Of a DNA stretch of 64,000 nt, positions 1 through 8,863 are shown in pieces. The notes beneath the pieces are model-generated. The model made no database searches, was not told the origin of the DNA, and saw nothing but the letters and a program-made list of their open reading frames with translations. A program made the translations under genes and the position numbers. Each line of letters starts with the position of its first letter. The first letter of the stretch is position 1. The stretch is from NCBI GenBank assembly GCA_013036095.1, contig JAAXCW010000003.1:186001-250000 (forward strand), read 5' to 3'. This stretch comes from Vulcanimicrobiota bacterium (GTDB lineage: Bacteria; Vulcanimicrobiota; Vulcanimicrobiia; Vulcanimicrobiales; Vulcanimicrobiaceae).

Positions 1-2
1 CG

Positions 3-692
3 CAGTGCGCTGCCGTCGGCGCGCCGTTTCTGTTCGTACCGGATCGCGTGAAGACTCGAGTGGAACAGGCCGGACCGTACAGCCAGCGCTTTGCGATGAC
101 GACCGAGCGCGCCGTTTACGATGTGGAGTTGCCGCTGCTCGGAGAGTTCCAGCAGCGCAACGCCGCGTGCGCCGTGCTTGCGCTCGAGCAGCTCCCACAA
201 TCTTTGCGTCCATCAGTCGAAGCGGTCGAACTGGGATTGAGCCGTGTGGATCTTCCGGGACGCATGGAGTATTTTCCGGCGCACCCGGGCGTGATCTTCG
301 ACGTCGCTCATAATCCCGACAAGGCCGCCAATCTCGTGCATTCTCTGCGCGCTCTGTTTCCGGACAGGCACTTCACCTTCGTCATCGCGATCGGGGAGAG
401 CAAGGACGCAGGCGAAATCTTGCGCGTCTTCGCGCAGGTTCCGTCGACGCTGATCTTCACGTCGTTCGATGCCCGAGGACGAGTCGCGGCCAAGCCGCAG
501 CGGTTGGCGAACATCGCCGAATCCGCAGGCCTATGGGGGCGCGCCGTTCCCGATCCGGTCGAAGCCTTTACGATCGCGCGGCGCAACTCCGGAAGTGACG
601 AAATCGTCGTGGTCACCGGGTCGACGTTCGTGGTCGCGGAGCTGCGCGAGTGGTGGATGGAGAACGTCGTTGCAACTTCAAACGCGCGATAG
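3..692 (+). CDS. folC: Folylpolyglutamate/dihydrofolate synthase, C-terminal part
   Basis: The gene enters from the left edge, so only the last 229 codons are present. FolC adds glutamate to folates and, in bifunctional forms, joins glutamate to dihydropteroate, using ATP in the cytosol. The stretch LPLLGEFQQRNAACAV matches the start of the Mur-ligase C-terminal region (family pattern LPLLGxHQxxNAxxA), and VIFDVAHNPDKAANL matches the conserved DxAHNP motif that contacts the ligand. The P-loop domain lies outside the window. The gene is directly followed by folP, folB and folK, which supports a folate role. The open frame runs back to base 3; internal GTG codons such as that at 48 are not taken as starts. 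Confidence 0.93.
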   Translation, partial: QCAAVGAPFLFVPDRVKTRVEQAGPYSQRFAMTTERAVYDVELPLLGEFQQRNAACAVLALEQLPQSLRPSVEAVELGLSRVDLPGRMEYFPAHPGVIFDVAHNPDKAANLVHSLRALFPDRHFTFVIAIGESKDAGEILRVFAQVPSTLIFTSFDARGRVAAKPQRLANIAESAGLWGRAVPDPVEAFTIARRNSGSDEIVVVTGSTFVVAELREWWMENVVATSNAR

Positions 693-1524
693 AGGCGCTC
701 TGCGCGTTCGCGGCCGGGCGCTCGAGTGGGGCGCGCGCACGTACGTCATGGGCATCCTCAACGTGACGCCCGACTCTTTTTCAGGCGACGGCATCGAAGA
801 GCCCGACCTGGCTGTGGCGTTTGCGCACACGCAGCTGGAGCGCGGAAGCGATATCTTGGACGTCGGTGCCGAGTCGACGCGCCCCGGACACGAACCTGTT
901 TCGGCCCAAACGGAGATCGCCCGGCTCATTCCCGTGATTGCCGCCATCCGCAGCCGGCTGCCTTCGGCTATTCTCTCGGTGGATACGCACAAGAACGACG
1001 TTTTTCGCGCGGCCGCCGACGCCGGAGCCGATCTGCTCAACTGTGTTTGGGGCCTGCCGCCCGCTCTGCTGGAAACGGCACTCGAACGCCAGATGGCCGT
1101 CATCGTGATGCACAACAAGTCCCAGCCGCGCTACGATGGCGACGTCATGGACGAAGTGTTGTCGTTCTTAGAAGAAGCTGCCGTTCGAGCGGTGCGCGCC
1201 GGCATACCGGCGGAGCACGTCATCTTGGATCCCGGCATCGGTTTTGGCAAAACCGCCGATCACAATCTGCAGATATTGCAGCAGCTTCCGCGTTTGGCCG
1301 GGCTCGGATTTCCTACGCTGGTCGGCACGTCGCGCAAATCGACAATCGGCAAGCTCACCGGACGCGATCCCGACGATCGCATCTATGGCACGGCGGCCAC
1401 GACTGCGCTCGCGATTGGCGCCGGCATTGACGTTGTGCGCGTGCACGACGTGTCGCAGACCAAAGACGTGGCGAACGTCGCCGATGCAATCGTGCGCAAC
1501 TGGAGGCCGCAGGGATGGACGTAA
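670..1524 (+). CDS. folP: Dihydropteroate synthase
   Basis: DHPS condenses 6-hydroxymethyl-dihydropterin diphosphate with p-aminobenzoate in folate synthesis. The 284-residue protein shows all family signatures: MGILNVTPDSFSGDG near residue 27, DVGAESTRPG near 68, DPGIGFGKTADHN near 190 and the pterin-binding SRKSTIG near 222. I chose the TTG at 670 because GGAG at 659-662 lies seven bases upstream. The open frame continues to 469, but that part lies inside folC in another frame. The start overlaps the end of folC by 23 bases and the stop overlaps folB by 10 bases, so translation of folC-folP-folB is probably coupled. Confidence 0.95.
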   Translation: MQLQTRDRGALRVRGRALEWGARTYVMGILNVTPDSFSGDGIEEPDLAVAFAHTQLERGSDILDVGAESTRPGHEPVSAQTEIARLIPVIAAIRSRLPSAILSVDTHKNDVFRAAADAGADLLNCVWGLPPALLETALERQMAVIVMHNKSQPRYDGDVMDEVLSFLEEAAVRAVRAGIPAEHVILDPGIGFGKTADHNLQILQQLPRLAGLGFPTLVGTSRKSTIGKLTGRDPDDRIYGTAATTALAIGAGIDVVRVHDVSQTKDVANVADAIVRNWRPQGWT

Positions 1525-1892
1525 TGCGCATCGACGGCATTCGCGCATTTGGACGTCATGGAGCCGATCCCGGCGAACGGGATGCCGCCCAAGCGTTCGA
1601 CGTCACGGTCGTCATCGAATCCGATCTGAGTCCTGCGGCTGAAAGCGACGATCTCAAGGACGCGATCGATTACTCTGTGGTGCGCCAAACGACCGCGCGT
1701 ATCATCGAGTCGACATCGTTCCGGCTGATCGAACGTTTGGCTGCCGAAATTGCGCGCGCGATCCTCGAGGATTCGCGCATCGCCTACGCGGAGATCACGA
1801 TAGCGAAATCCGGCGTGCTGCAAGGCGCCACGCCCAGCGTCACGCTGCGCCGCCCAAACCCGAAGTTTCACGCGTGGCCCGCGCCGGGATAG
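1515..1892 (+). CDS. folB: Dihydroneopterin aldolase
   Basis: FolB converts 7,8-dihydroneopterin to 6-hydroxymethyl-dihydropterin and glycolaldehyde. At 125 residues it has the usual family length. It carries the N-terminal IDGIRAFGRHGADPGER segment (family pattern GxxxxGxHGxxxxER), the central DAIDYSVVRQ stretch and the C-terminal AEITIAKSG strand. A second ATG lies three codons into the frame (MDVMRIDG) and could be the true start. The gene overlaps folP at its start and folK by 19 bases at its end, which makes a continuous folate block. Confidence 0.94.
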   Translation: MDVMRIDGIRAFGRHGADPGERDAAQAFDVTVVIESDLSPAAESDDLKDAIDYSVVRQTTARIIESTSFRLIERLAAEIARAILEDSRIAYAEITIAKSGVLQGATPSVTLRRPNPKFHAWPAPG

Positions 1893-2332
1893 GGCTCGGT
1901 TCCAACTTAGGCGATCCGGCCGCCAACGTGCGCGCCGCGATCGATGCGCTGAGTGAAGTCGGAACGGTGACGGGCTGCTCGCGGCTCTACCGTACCAAGC
2001 CGTGGGGAAACACGGCGCAGCCGGACTTTTGCAACGCCGCTGCGATCATCGAAACGCACCTTCCGCCGCGCGAATTATTGCTGCACTTGAAAGCGCTGGA
2101 ACTCAGATTGGGAAGGGCGCCTGCGGAACGCTGGGGACCGCGCGCGATCGATTTCGATATCTTATTTTACGACGGCGTCTCTCTCGACGAACCCGGCCTG
2201 CAATTACCGCACCCGCGTTTATTGGAGCGCGCGTTCGTGCTGGTGCCGCTTGCCGAGATCGACGAACGGTTTGCCGTTGCCGCCGAGGCCTTGCCCCCAG
2301 CGGAACGGGCCTCCGTGGAAGCGAACCCGTAG
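1874..2332 (+). CDS. folK: 2-amino-4-hydroxy-6-hydroxymethyldihydropteridine pyrophosphokinase
   Basis: HPPK transfers diphosphate from ATP to 6-hydroxymethyl-dihydropterin, making the DHPS substrate. The 152-residue protein starts with the typical GIGLGSNLGDP motif, has YRTKPWGNTAQPDFCNAAA in the middle, and RWGPRAIDFDILFYD, which holds the Mg/ATP-binding DxD pair. LPHPRLLERAFVLVPLAEI is the standard C-terminal motif. The start is a GTG inside the end of folB. The next gene follows after only six bases, so accB-like and accC may share the transcript. Confidence 0.95.
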   Translation: MARAGIGLGSNLGDPAANVRAAIDALSEVGTVTGCSRLYRTKPWGNTAQPDFCNAAAIIETHLPPRELLLHLKALELRLGRAPAERWGPRAIDFDILFYDGVSLDEPGLQLPHPRLLERAFVLVPLAEIDERFAVAAEALPPAERASVEANP

Positions 2333-2338
2333 GCCTCC

Positions 2339-2746
2339 ATGCCCGGCAATAACATCGTCGAACGCGTGCGCTCGCTCGTGCGAGCGTTCCTGGAGACCGA
2401 CCTCGTGCGGTTGCGCATCGAACGTGACGGCGGCCACGTCGAGCTGCGGCGCCGGGCGAGCTCGCGTCCCGCGGCGGCCGAATCGGCGGAGCCACAAGCG
2501 CAGGCCGGGGCCCCCGAAAATGTCGATGCGATCAAGTCCGACCTGGTCGGCATTTTTCGTTTCAGCCGCCCGCTGCCGGTATCCGGTGAGCTGGTCGATT
2601 CGGATCGCGAGCTGGCGTACGTCGAGGCGCTCGGGATCCGCAACCCGGTGCGCTCGCTAGGTTCCGGACGTTTGGTGTCGATCTGCTGCGACGATGGCCA
2701 GCCGGTAGAATACGGCCAGACTCTGTTTGAGATTCAACGTGTTTAA
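2339..2746 (+). CDS. AccB/BCCP-like protein lacking the biotinyl lysine
   Basis: The 135-residue protein is laid out like acetyl-CoA carboxylase BCCP: an N-terminal helix pair (residues 1-38, ending in DGGHVELRR, like the AccB N-terminus), an Ala/Pro/Glu linker (40-62) and a C-terminal biotinyl-like fold (63-135) closing with DDGQPVEYGQTLFEI, a good match to the AccB end. The hairpin that should read E-A-M-K-M instead reads E96-A-L-G99-I, so glycine sits where biotin would be attached. I therefore expect no biotinylation. The gene overlaps accC by eight bases. Possible roles are a structural or regulatory subunit of carboxylase, as for the plant BADC proteins, with the real BCCP elsewhere. 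The family assignment is firm and the role is inference. Confidence 0.8.
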   Translation: MPGNNIVERVRSLVRAFLETDLVRLRIERDGGHVELRRRASSRPAAAESAEPQAQAGAPENVDAIKSDLVGIFRFSRPLPVSGELVDSDRELAYVEALGIRNPVRSLGSGRLVSICCDDGQPVEYGQTLFEIQRV

Positions 2747-4091
2747 AAAGGTGCTGATCGCGAACCGCGGCGAGATAGCGCTGCGGATCAATCGCGCGTG
2801 CCGCGAGCTCGGCGTAAAAACCGTCGCGATATTTTCGGAACCCGACCGCGAGTCGCTGCACGTGCGCCACGCCAACGAAGCGTTCTGCGTCGGCCCCGGC
2901 CCCGCCGCACGATCGTATTTGAGCATTCCCAATATCATTTCGACCGCACTCATCACCAACTGTGACGCCGTGCATCCCGGATATGGATTCCTGGCCGAAA
3001 ACGCCCGGTTCGCGCAAATCTGCGCCGATCACGGCTTGGCATTTATCGGGCCGTCGCCCGATGTTATCGCTACGATGGGGGACAAGGCCACGGCGAAGCG
3101 CGTGATGCGTGAGGCGAAAGTTGAAACGACGCCGGGAACGGATATTCTCGAATCGGTCGACAAGGCGCGCCGCGCGGCGAAAGATCTCGGCTATCCGGTG
3201 CTGCTCAAGGCGACGGCGGGCGGCGGCGGCAAAGGCATGCGCGTCGTGACAGGTCCTGACGAACTCGAGCGGGCTTTTGCGAACGCGCAAAACGAAGCCG
3301 AAGCGAGTTTCAAAGACGGCCGCCTCTACATGGAAAAATTGATCGTGAGCCCGCGCCATATCGAAGTGCAAGTCTTGGGCGACAATTTTGGAAATATCGT
3401 CATTCTTGGCGAACGGGATTGCTCGGTGCAGAAGCCCTCGCATCAGAAATTGATCGAAGAAGCGCCGGCCGCAAACCTCTCGGAGAAAACTCGCAAATCA
3501 CTCCATGCCATGGCTTTGCGCGCAGCCGAAGCGGTCCATTATACGAACGCCGGAACGCTCGAATTCTTGGTCAGCGGGGATCGCGCGTACTTCATGGAGA
3601 TGAACACGCGCATTCAAGTCGAGCATCCGGTGACCGAAATGGTCTACAACATCGACTTGGTCAAGGAACAGATTCGTATCGCGGCCGGCGAGGCGCTCGG
3701 CTATACGCAAGCCGATCTGCGCCCGCGCGGACACGCGATCGAATGCCGGATCAATGCTGAAGATGCGCGCAACAACTTCGCGCCCGCGGCCGGTACGCTC
3801 ACCAACGTCGTCTTTCCAGGCGGCCCCGGCATCCGCGTGGACACGCATATCTATTCGGGGGGCACCGTGCCGCCGTTTTACGATTCGATGCTGGCAAAGA
3901 TCGTGGCGTTCGGCGAGACGCGCGAAGCCGCTATCGCCCGAATGGAACGGGCGCTGCGCGAAACGGTGATCGAAGGCGTCAACACCACGATTCAGCAGTG
4001 CCTCGAGGTGCTCGCGACGGACGCGTTCATCAGCGGACACTACGCAATCGACTTTCTGCCCGGCCTCCTTCGCCGGGCCGATGCCGCCTAG
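2739..4091 (+). CDS. accC: Acetyl-CoA carboxylase, biotin carboxylase subunit
   Basis: AccC carboxylates biotin on BCCP using ATP and bicarbonate, the first half of malonyl-CoA synthesis. The protein opens MFKKVLIANRGEIALRINRA, typical of the family. It has the ATP-grasp glycine loop (KATAGGGGKGMR), the GERDCSVQ motif, MNTRIQVEHPVTEMVY with the bicarbonate-binding region, and ECRINAED. I prefer the GTG at 2739, which gives the canonical N-terminus, over the TTG at 2727, which adds four residues. Length is 450 residues, standard for AccC. It overlaps the biotin-less AccB-like gene, and its stop lies just before nusB. AccA, AccD and a biotinylatable AccB are not in the window. Confidence 0.95.
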   Translation: MFKKVLIANRGEIALRINRACRELGVKTVAIFSEPDRESLHVRHANEAFCVGPGPAARSYLSIPNIISTALITNCDAVHPGYGFLAENARFAQICADHGLAFIGPSPDVIATMGDKATAKRVMREAKVETTPGTDILESVDKARRAAKDLGYPVLLKATAGGGGKGMRVVTGPDELERAFANAQNEAEASFKDGRLYMEKLIVSPRHIEVQVLGDNFGNIVILGERDCSVQKPSHQKLIEEAPAANLSEKTRKSLHAMALRAAEAVHYTNAGTLEFLVSGDRAYFMEMNTRIQVEHPVTEMVYNIDLVKEQIRIAAGEALGYTQADLRPRGHAIECRINAEDARNNFAPAAGTLTNVVFPGGPGIRVDTHIYSGGTVPPFYDSMLAKIVAFGETREAAIARMERALRETVIEGVNTTIQQCLEVLATDAFISGHYAIDFLPGLLRRADAA

Positions 4092-4101
4092 GAACGTTGG
4101 A

Positions 4102-4509
4102 ATGCCGACGCGCCGCCTGGGCCGCGAGCTTGCGCTGCAAGCGCTCTTTTCCGTGGAAGTCGGGCACCGCGATCCTGCGGAGGTGCTCGACGAATATCTC
4201 GTCACGTCCGGGGACAGCGCCCATCGTCTCTTCGTAAAAGATCTCGTCTTGGGTACGTTGGAACACGCCGGTGAAAGCGACGAGATAGTGGCACCCTTGC
4301 TGCAACAGTGGAGCCTAGAACGATTGCCGACGATCGACCGTTTGCTCTTACGCATGGCGGCCTTTGAATTGCGGCACCGTCCTGAAACGCCTGAACCCGT
4401 GGTTATTAACGAAGCGGTCGAGCTGGCGAAACGCTTTTCAACCGAAGACTCCGGCCGTTTCATCAACGGCGTGCTTTCCTCTGTGATGCGAGGCAACGGT
4501 AATGCGTAG
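4102..4509 (+). CDS. nusB: Transcription antitermination factor NusB
   Basis: NusB binds boxA RNA with NusE (S10) in rRNA antitermination complexes. The 135-residue all-helical protein has the N-terminal RRLGRELALQALFS motif and the C-terminal PVVINEAVELAKRFSTEDSGRFINGVL motif that defines the family. The ATG at 4102 has AGGA at 4090-4093 in front of it. An in-frame ATG at 4081 would overlap accC and add seven residues. The stop overlaps the penicillin-binding protein start by eight bases. Confidence 0.94.
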   Translation: MPTRRLGRELALQALFSVEVGHRDPAEVLDEYLVTSGDSAHRLFVKDLVLGTLEHAGESDEIVAPLLQQWSLERLPTIDRLLLRMAAFELRHRPETPEPVVINEAVELAKRFSTEDSGRFINGVLSSVMRGNGNA

Positions 4510-6559
4510 GGTTCTGCGCTACGCCGCCGTCGGGCTTTTGCTGGCGATACTCTTTCTGGCCGGATCGGTGGCGGGCATCGTAGCCGCCTATTCGCGCAAC
4601 CTTCCCGACATCAGCCGCATGGCAGACTATCAGCCCGCGCGATCGACGCGGCTCTACGCCCGCGACGGCACCCTGCTGGCAAATCTCTACAAAGAGAACC
4701 GTATCTGGCTGCCGGTCAACAAAATTCCCGCGGTTGTGCGTAATGCGTTCATCGCTAACGAAGATCACAACTTCTATTCGCACCACGGCGTCGATTTCTT
4801 CGGCATCATTCGTGCCGGCGTCGCCGACTTATCGCACCACCGTGTCGAACAGGGTGCATCGACGATTACGCAGCAGCTGGCACGGGCGCTTTTTTATACC
4901 GATCAGCAGACGATCTCGCGCAAGATTCAGGAGGCGCTGCTCGCGATGGAGATCGAGCGCTACTACACAAAAGACGAAATCCTCGAACGCTATCTCAACC
5001 TTATTTATCTTGGATCGGGCGCATACGGAGTCGATGCCGCCGCACACACCTATTTTGGGCGCGGCGCAAACTCGCTGACGCTCGGCCAGGCCGCGATGCT
5101 CGCAGGGCTGATCGCCGCGCCTTCGGTCTATTCGCCTTATGTCAATCTCAGGCTCGCGCGCGAACGTCAGCGTCACGTGCTCGACCGGATGGTCGAAAGC
5201 GGTTACATTACGCAAGCGCAAGCCGATGGCGCATACGCCGCGCCGCTGAAGCTCAGCGGGCTTCGGCCGGAAGGCTTGCAAGGCTACCGTGATCCGTGGT
5301 TTACGACCTACGTGGTCGATCAGCTGGACAAAACGTTTGGGAGAGCGGCGACGTACGAAGGCGGGCTGCAAGTTTACACGACGCTCGATCCGCAGATGGA
5401 AGATATCGCTCAGAGCGCCGTCGATTGGGGAGTTGCGGCGGCGCGATCGGAAGGGATAGGCGCGGATGAAGCCGCGCTCGTCGCGATACGCCCGTCAACC
5501 GGCGAGATCGTCGCGATGATCGGCGGCACACATTTCTCGCTGCAAAACCAATTCAATCGCGCTTGGCAGGCGCACCGCCAGCCTGGCTCCTCGTTCAAGG
5601 CCTACGTGTACACGGCCGCGATCGATAGCGGGATGCCTCCGACCACCGTCATCGACGACGGCCCCGTCAGCTATCCGATGGGCGACGGGACGCAATGGGT
5701 GCCCCAAGACGACGACTTCCGGTACATGGGGCCGATCTCGCTGCGTGTGGCGCTCGCTCAGAGCCGCAACATCGTCGCCGTGAAACTGCTGCAGCTCGTC
5801 GGCGTCGATCGCGTCATTCAATACGCGCATCGCATGGGCGTGAACTCGGTTCTCGAACCGAATCTCTCTCTCGCGCTCGGGACGTCGGTGATCAGCCCGC
5901 TCGATCAGGCCAGCGGCTATTCGACGCTGGCCAACCAGGGCGTGCACATCGATCCCTCGCCTTTCCGCGTCGTCAAAGACTCATTGGGCAACCCGGTACT
6001 CGATAATCTTTATCCGGTCCAAACAGAAGTCATTAGCGCGGGCACCGCATACGTCATGACCACGATGCTCGAGGATGTTATCAATCACGGAACCGGCAAC
6101 CCCAACGCCATCATCGGCCGCCCCGCTGCGGGCAAGACCGGCACGACCACGAACTTTAGAGACGCGTGGTTTGCAGGCTATACGCCCGACTTGGTGGCCG
6201 TCGTTTGGCTCGGTAACGACAACTACCATCCAATGAGCGAGTCGTACGGCGGAAATATTCCGGCCCGTATTTGGTCGCGCTTCATGCAGGGCGCTCTAAA
6301 AAATGTCGCTAAGCACGATTTCATTTTCCCGGGCGGAGAAGTCTCGAAGGTTGCGTCGTGCGGCGGCGGTTATGGACCGTTCGAATATTTCTTGACGGGC
6401 ACCGAGCCGATCTCGCCCTGCGGACATCCGCGCCCGCTAGCCTCGCAAGCTGCGGCGGCTGCCGCTGGCGTGCCCGTTATCACCGGCAATATGCCGCCGG
6501 CTCCGACGTTCTCGCCCGAACCGACGGCGCCGCCTCCGGATCCGACGCCGCAGCCGTAA
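4502..6559 (+). CDS. mrcA: Class A penicillin-binding protein (bifunctional transglycosylase/transpeptidase)
   Basis: This 685-residue protein polymerises and cross-links peptidoglycan at the outer face of the inner membrane. A single N-terminal membrane anchor spans about residues 8-30. The GT51 domain has the catalytic Glu in ANEDHNFYSHHG (E87) and GASTITQQLARAL near 118. The transpeptidase domain has the active Ser in PGSSFK (S363, K366), the SRN triad and AGKTGTT near residue 540. The tail is rich in Pro, Ala and Thr. It is shorter than E. coli PBP1a and has no obvious OB insertion. It overlaps nusB by eight bases and ends two bases before xseA. Confidence 0.94.
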   Translation: MRRVLRYAAVGLLLAILFLAGSVAGIVAAYSRNLPDISRMADYQPARSTRLYARDGTLLANLYKENRIWLPVNKIPAVVRNAFIANEDHNFYSHHGVDFFGIIRAGVADLSHHRVEQGASTITQQLARALFYTDQQTISRKIQEALLAMEIERYYTKDEILERYLNLIYLGSGAYGVDAAAHTYFGRGANSLTLGQAAMLAGLIAAPSVYSPYVNLRLARERQRHVLDRMVESGYITQAQADGAYAAPLKLSGLRPEGLQGYRDPWFTTYVVDQLDKTFGRAATYEGGLQVYTTLDPQMEDIAQSAVDWGVAAARSEGIGADEAALVAIRPSTGEIVAMIGGTHFSLQNQFNRAWQAHRQPGSSFKAYVYTAAIDSGMPPTTVIDDGPVSYPMGDGTQWVPQDDDFRYMGPISLRVALAQSRNIVAVKLLQLVGVDRVIQYAHRMGVNSVLEPNLSLALGTSVISPLDQASGYSTLANQGVHIDPSPFRVVKDSLGNPVLDNLYPVQTEVISAGTAYVMTTMLEDVINHGTGNPNAIIGRPAAGKTGTTTNFRDAWFAGYTPDLVAVVWLGNDNYHPMSESYGGNIPARIWSRFMQGALKNVAKHDFIFPGGEVSKVASCGGGYGPFEYFLTGTEPISPCGHPRPLASQAAAAAAGVPVITGNMPPAPTFSPEPTAPPPDPTPQP

Positions 6560-6561
6560 GC

Positions 6562-7860
6562 GTGCAAGACTCACTTTTCAAACGCGACGCCGCTGCGCTC
6601 GAAAGTGTGCAGCCCGTCAGCAAGATCGTCGATTACATCCGGCGGATCGTTTCACAAAACAAGACGTTGGCGGGCCTGCGCGTGCGCGGCGAAGTTTCCG
6701 GAATCTCGCGTCAGCCCAGCGGACGCACGTATTTCGACCTCAAAGAAGGCGCGGATATCTTAAAATGCGTCGCATGGGCCGGCGACGCGGTGAATCTTCC
6801 GCCATTTAAAGACGGCGACGAAATCATCGTCGGCGGCGATTATGGCACGTACCCCCAGCGCAGCCAATATCAACTGGTTGTGAAATCGATTGAGCTTTCC
6901 GGAATCGGAATGCTTTACGCGCAGATCGTTGCACTCAAAAAGAGATTCCAAGATGAGGGTCTGTTCGATCCGAGCCGCAAGCGCCCGCTTCCGGAGTTCC
7001 CACGCCGCATCGCGGTTGTTTCATCGATGGCCAGCCGCGGCATGAGCGATTTCCTGAAGACGATCTCCATGCGCGCGCCATTTTTGGAAATACAGTTTAT
7101 CGAAACGCGCGTACAGGGCGAAGGCTCGCAGATGGATATCGCCGAGGCGATCGACCGCGCTTCAAAACTGGACGTCGACGTGATCGTGGTGGCGCGCGGC
7201 GGCGGATCGTACGAAGACTTGTTTCCGTTTAGTTTGGAGCCGGTCGTTCGCGCGATCGCGCGTTCGCGCCATCCCGTCATATCGGCGATCGGTCACGAGG
7301 CCGACCACCCGCTCAGCGACGACGTCGCCGACTTGCGTTGCGAAACGCCCTCGAATGCGGCGCAGTATTTTGGCCAGATTGGCGATCGCCTTGTCGCACG
7401 CATCGAACGAGCCCGGACGCGTATGACCCATGGAGCGCGCATTATTTTTACCAACCACGCGCAGCGGGTCGATTCGGCCGGGAACGCGCTCTTTCGGTCA
7501 ATGCGCGACGGCCTGCGCGATCGCCAACAACGAGTGGCGCGACTCGAAAAACGCGTGGACGCCGCGAGTCCGGAGCGCGATGTGGCCAAACGGCGCGAGC
7601 GGTTGATGCAGCTGAATTTCGCCTTCCGTCAAGCCGGCGCAGGAGCGCTGCGCAATGCGCGGCAGCGCTTCGACGTCCTGCGCGCGCGATTCGAGGGCGC
7701 GAATCCCGAGGCGCCGTTATCGCGCGGGTACGCTATCGTCACATTCGCCGGCCGCGCGGTCAGGGACGCGTCGTCCGTTCCCGACGGCGCGCTCATAGAC
7801 GCGAAAGTCCAGCGCGGAAGATTGCAAGCGCGGGTCGAGAAGAAGATCGCCGATGGCTGA
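6562..7860 (+). CDS. xseA: Exodeoxyribonuclease VII large subunit
   Basis: XseA is the catalytic subunit of exonuclease VII, which trims single-stranded DNA in mismatch repair. I use the GTG at 6562, right after the preceding stop, because homology (VSKIVDYIRRIVSQNKTL) begins about 18 residues later and the upstream open frame lies inside the penicillin-binding protein. The N-terminal OB domain (about 18-110) contains VRGEVSGISRQPSGRTYFDL. The nuclease core follows with RIAVVSS and ARGGGSYEDLFPF, then EADHPLSDDVADLRCETPSNAA. A coiled-coil region leads to the family end motif PLSRGYAIV. Length of 432 residues is normal. Confidence 0.95.
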   Translation: MQDSLFKRDAAALESVQPVSKIVDYIRRIVSQNKTLAGLRVRGEVSGISRQPSGRTYFDLKEGADILKCVAWAGDAVNLPPFKDGDEIIVGGDYGTYPQRSQYQLVVKSIELSGIGMLYAQIVALKKRFQDEGLFDPSRKRPLPEFPRRIAVVSSMASRGMSDFLKTISMRAPFLEIQFIETRVQGEGSQMDIAEAIDRASKLDVDVIVVARGGGSYEDLFPFSLEPVVRAIARSRHPVISAIGHEADHPLSDDVADLRCETPSNAAQYFGQIGDRLVARIERARTRMTHGARIIFTNHAQRVDSAGNALFRSMRDGLRDRQQRVARLEKRVDAASPERDVAKRRERLMQLNFAFRQAGAGALRNARQRFDVLRARFEGANPEAPLSRGYAIVTFAGRAVRDASSVPDGALIDAKVQRGRLQARVEKKIADG

Positions 7861-8092
7861 TCAAAAGCAGGGCCCCTTCGAAGAAAAGGTTGCGCGGCTG
7901 GAAGCTATCGCCAAGGAACTCGAAGGCGGCAGCGTCGAGCTCGACCGCGCCGTAGCGCTATTCAAAGAGGGCAAAGCGCTTGCGGTCGACTGCGAAAAAT
8001 TGCTCAAAGCCGCGCAGCAGCAAATCGATCGCGCGATGGAATCGACCGGACAAGCTGAGGAAACGGGTTCGGGCGACGAGATCCCGTTTTAA
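7853..8092 (+). CDS. xseB: Exodeoxyribonuclease VII small subunit
   Basis: This 79-residue helical protein is the XseB partner that binds XseA. It contains FEEKVARLEAIAKELEGGSVELD and then the LFKEGKALAVDCEKLL helix, the typical XseB pattern. The ATG overlaps the end of xseA by eight bases, as expected for subunits made in fixed ratio. The next gene starts on the base after its stop. Confidence 0.94.
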   Translation: MADQKQGPFEEKVARLEAIAKELEGGSVELDRAVALFKEGKALAVDCEKLLKAAQQQIDRAMESTGQAEETGSGDEIPF

Positions 8093-8863
8093 GTGTCCGC
8101 GCGTCTTGACGAACTGGTAGCCGAACGCAGCGGCATCAGCCGCTCGCAGGCGCGCGCGCTGATTATCGAAGGGCGCGTACGCGTGAATGGGGCGCCTGCG
8201 ACCAAGCCGGGCACATCTATTCGCGACGGCGCCGCGATCGAAGTCGAACGGCCGCGTCCATTCGTAAGCCGCGGCGGCGAGAAACTCGATCGCGCGCTTT
8301 CGGAGTTCGGAATAAATGTGCGAGGAGCGCGCGCCCTGGACATCGGCGCATCGACAGGAGGCTTCACCGATTGCCTTTTGAAGCGCGGCGCGGCGCACGT
8401 GGTGGCGGTCGACGTTGGGTATGGGCAGCTGGATTGGGGATTGCGCAACGATCCGCGCGTCACGGTGATGGAGCGGACCAATTTTAGAGCACTTGCCGCG
8501 GACACTTTTGCCGGCGAGCCTTTTGACTTAATCGTCGCTGATGCTTCGTTCATTTCGCTGCGCACGATTTTGGCTCGCGCCGTCTCGTTTTTGGCGCCGG
8601 ACGGAGAGATCGTCGCGCTTGTGAAGCCGCAGTTCGAGGCCGGGCGCGCCCGCCTCGGGAAACGTGGGGTGGTGCGCGATCCCGAAGTACACCGCGCGGT
8701 GCTGCGCGAAATTCGCGATGCAATGACTGAATTGAGTCTCATTCCTACTGCTTTGACGGCGTCGCCGCTGGTCGGTCCGGCGGGGAATCGTGAATTTCTG
8801 TTGCGCTTGGAGCGGCGGGGAGAAGCGGTTCCGGATGCGCGCATCGATGAGGTGGTCGGATGA
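8093..8863 (+). CDS. tlyA: TlyA-type rRNA 2'-O-methyltransferase / hemolysin A family
   Basis: The 256-residue protein has an N-terminal S4 RNA-binding domain (residues 2-60, RLDELVAERSGISRSQARAL and GRVRVNG) and an FtsJ-like methyltransferase domain. The SAM motif ALDIGASTGGFTDCLLKRGA is near residue 82, and KPQFEAGR near 178. Family members methylate ribose in 16S and 23S rRNA. The start is GTG immediately after xseB. The stop overlaps nadK as ATGA. The order xseA-xseB-tlyA-nadK-recN is conserved in many bacteria, although dxs and ispA, often found between, are absent here. Confidence 0.92.
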   Translation: MSARLDELVAERSGISRSQARALIIEGRVRVNGAPATKPGTSIRDGAAIEVERPRPFVSRGGEKLDRALSEFGINVRGARALDIGASTGGFTDCLLKRGAAHVVAVDVGYGQLDWGLRNDPRVTVMERTNFRALAADTFAGEPFDLIVADASFISLRTILARAVSFLAPDGEIVALVKPQFEAGRARLGKRGVVRDPEVHRAVLREIRDAMTELSLIPTALTASPLVGPAGNREFLLRLERRGEAVPDARIDEVVG

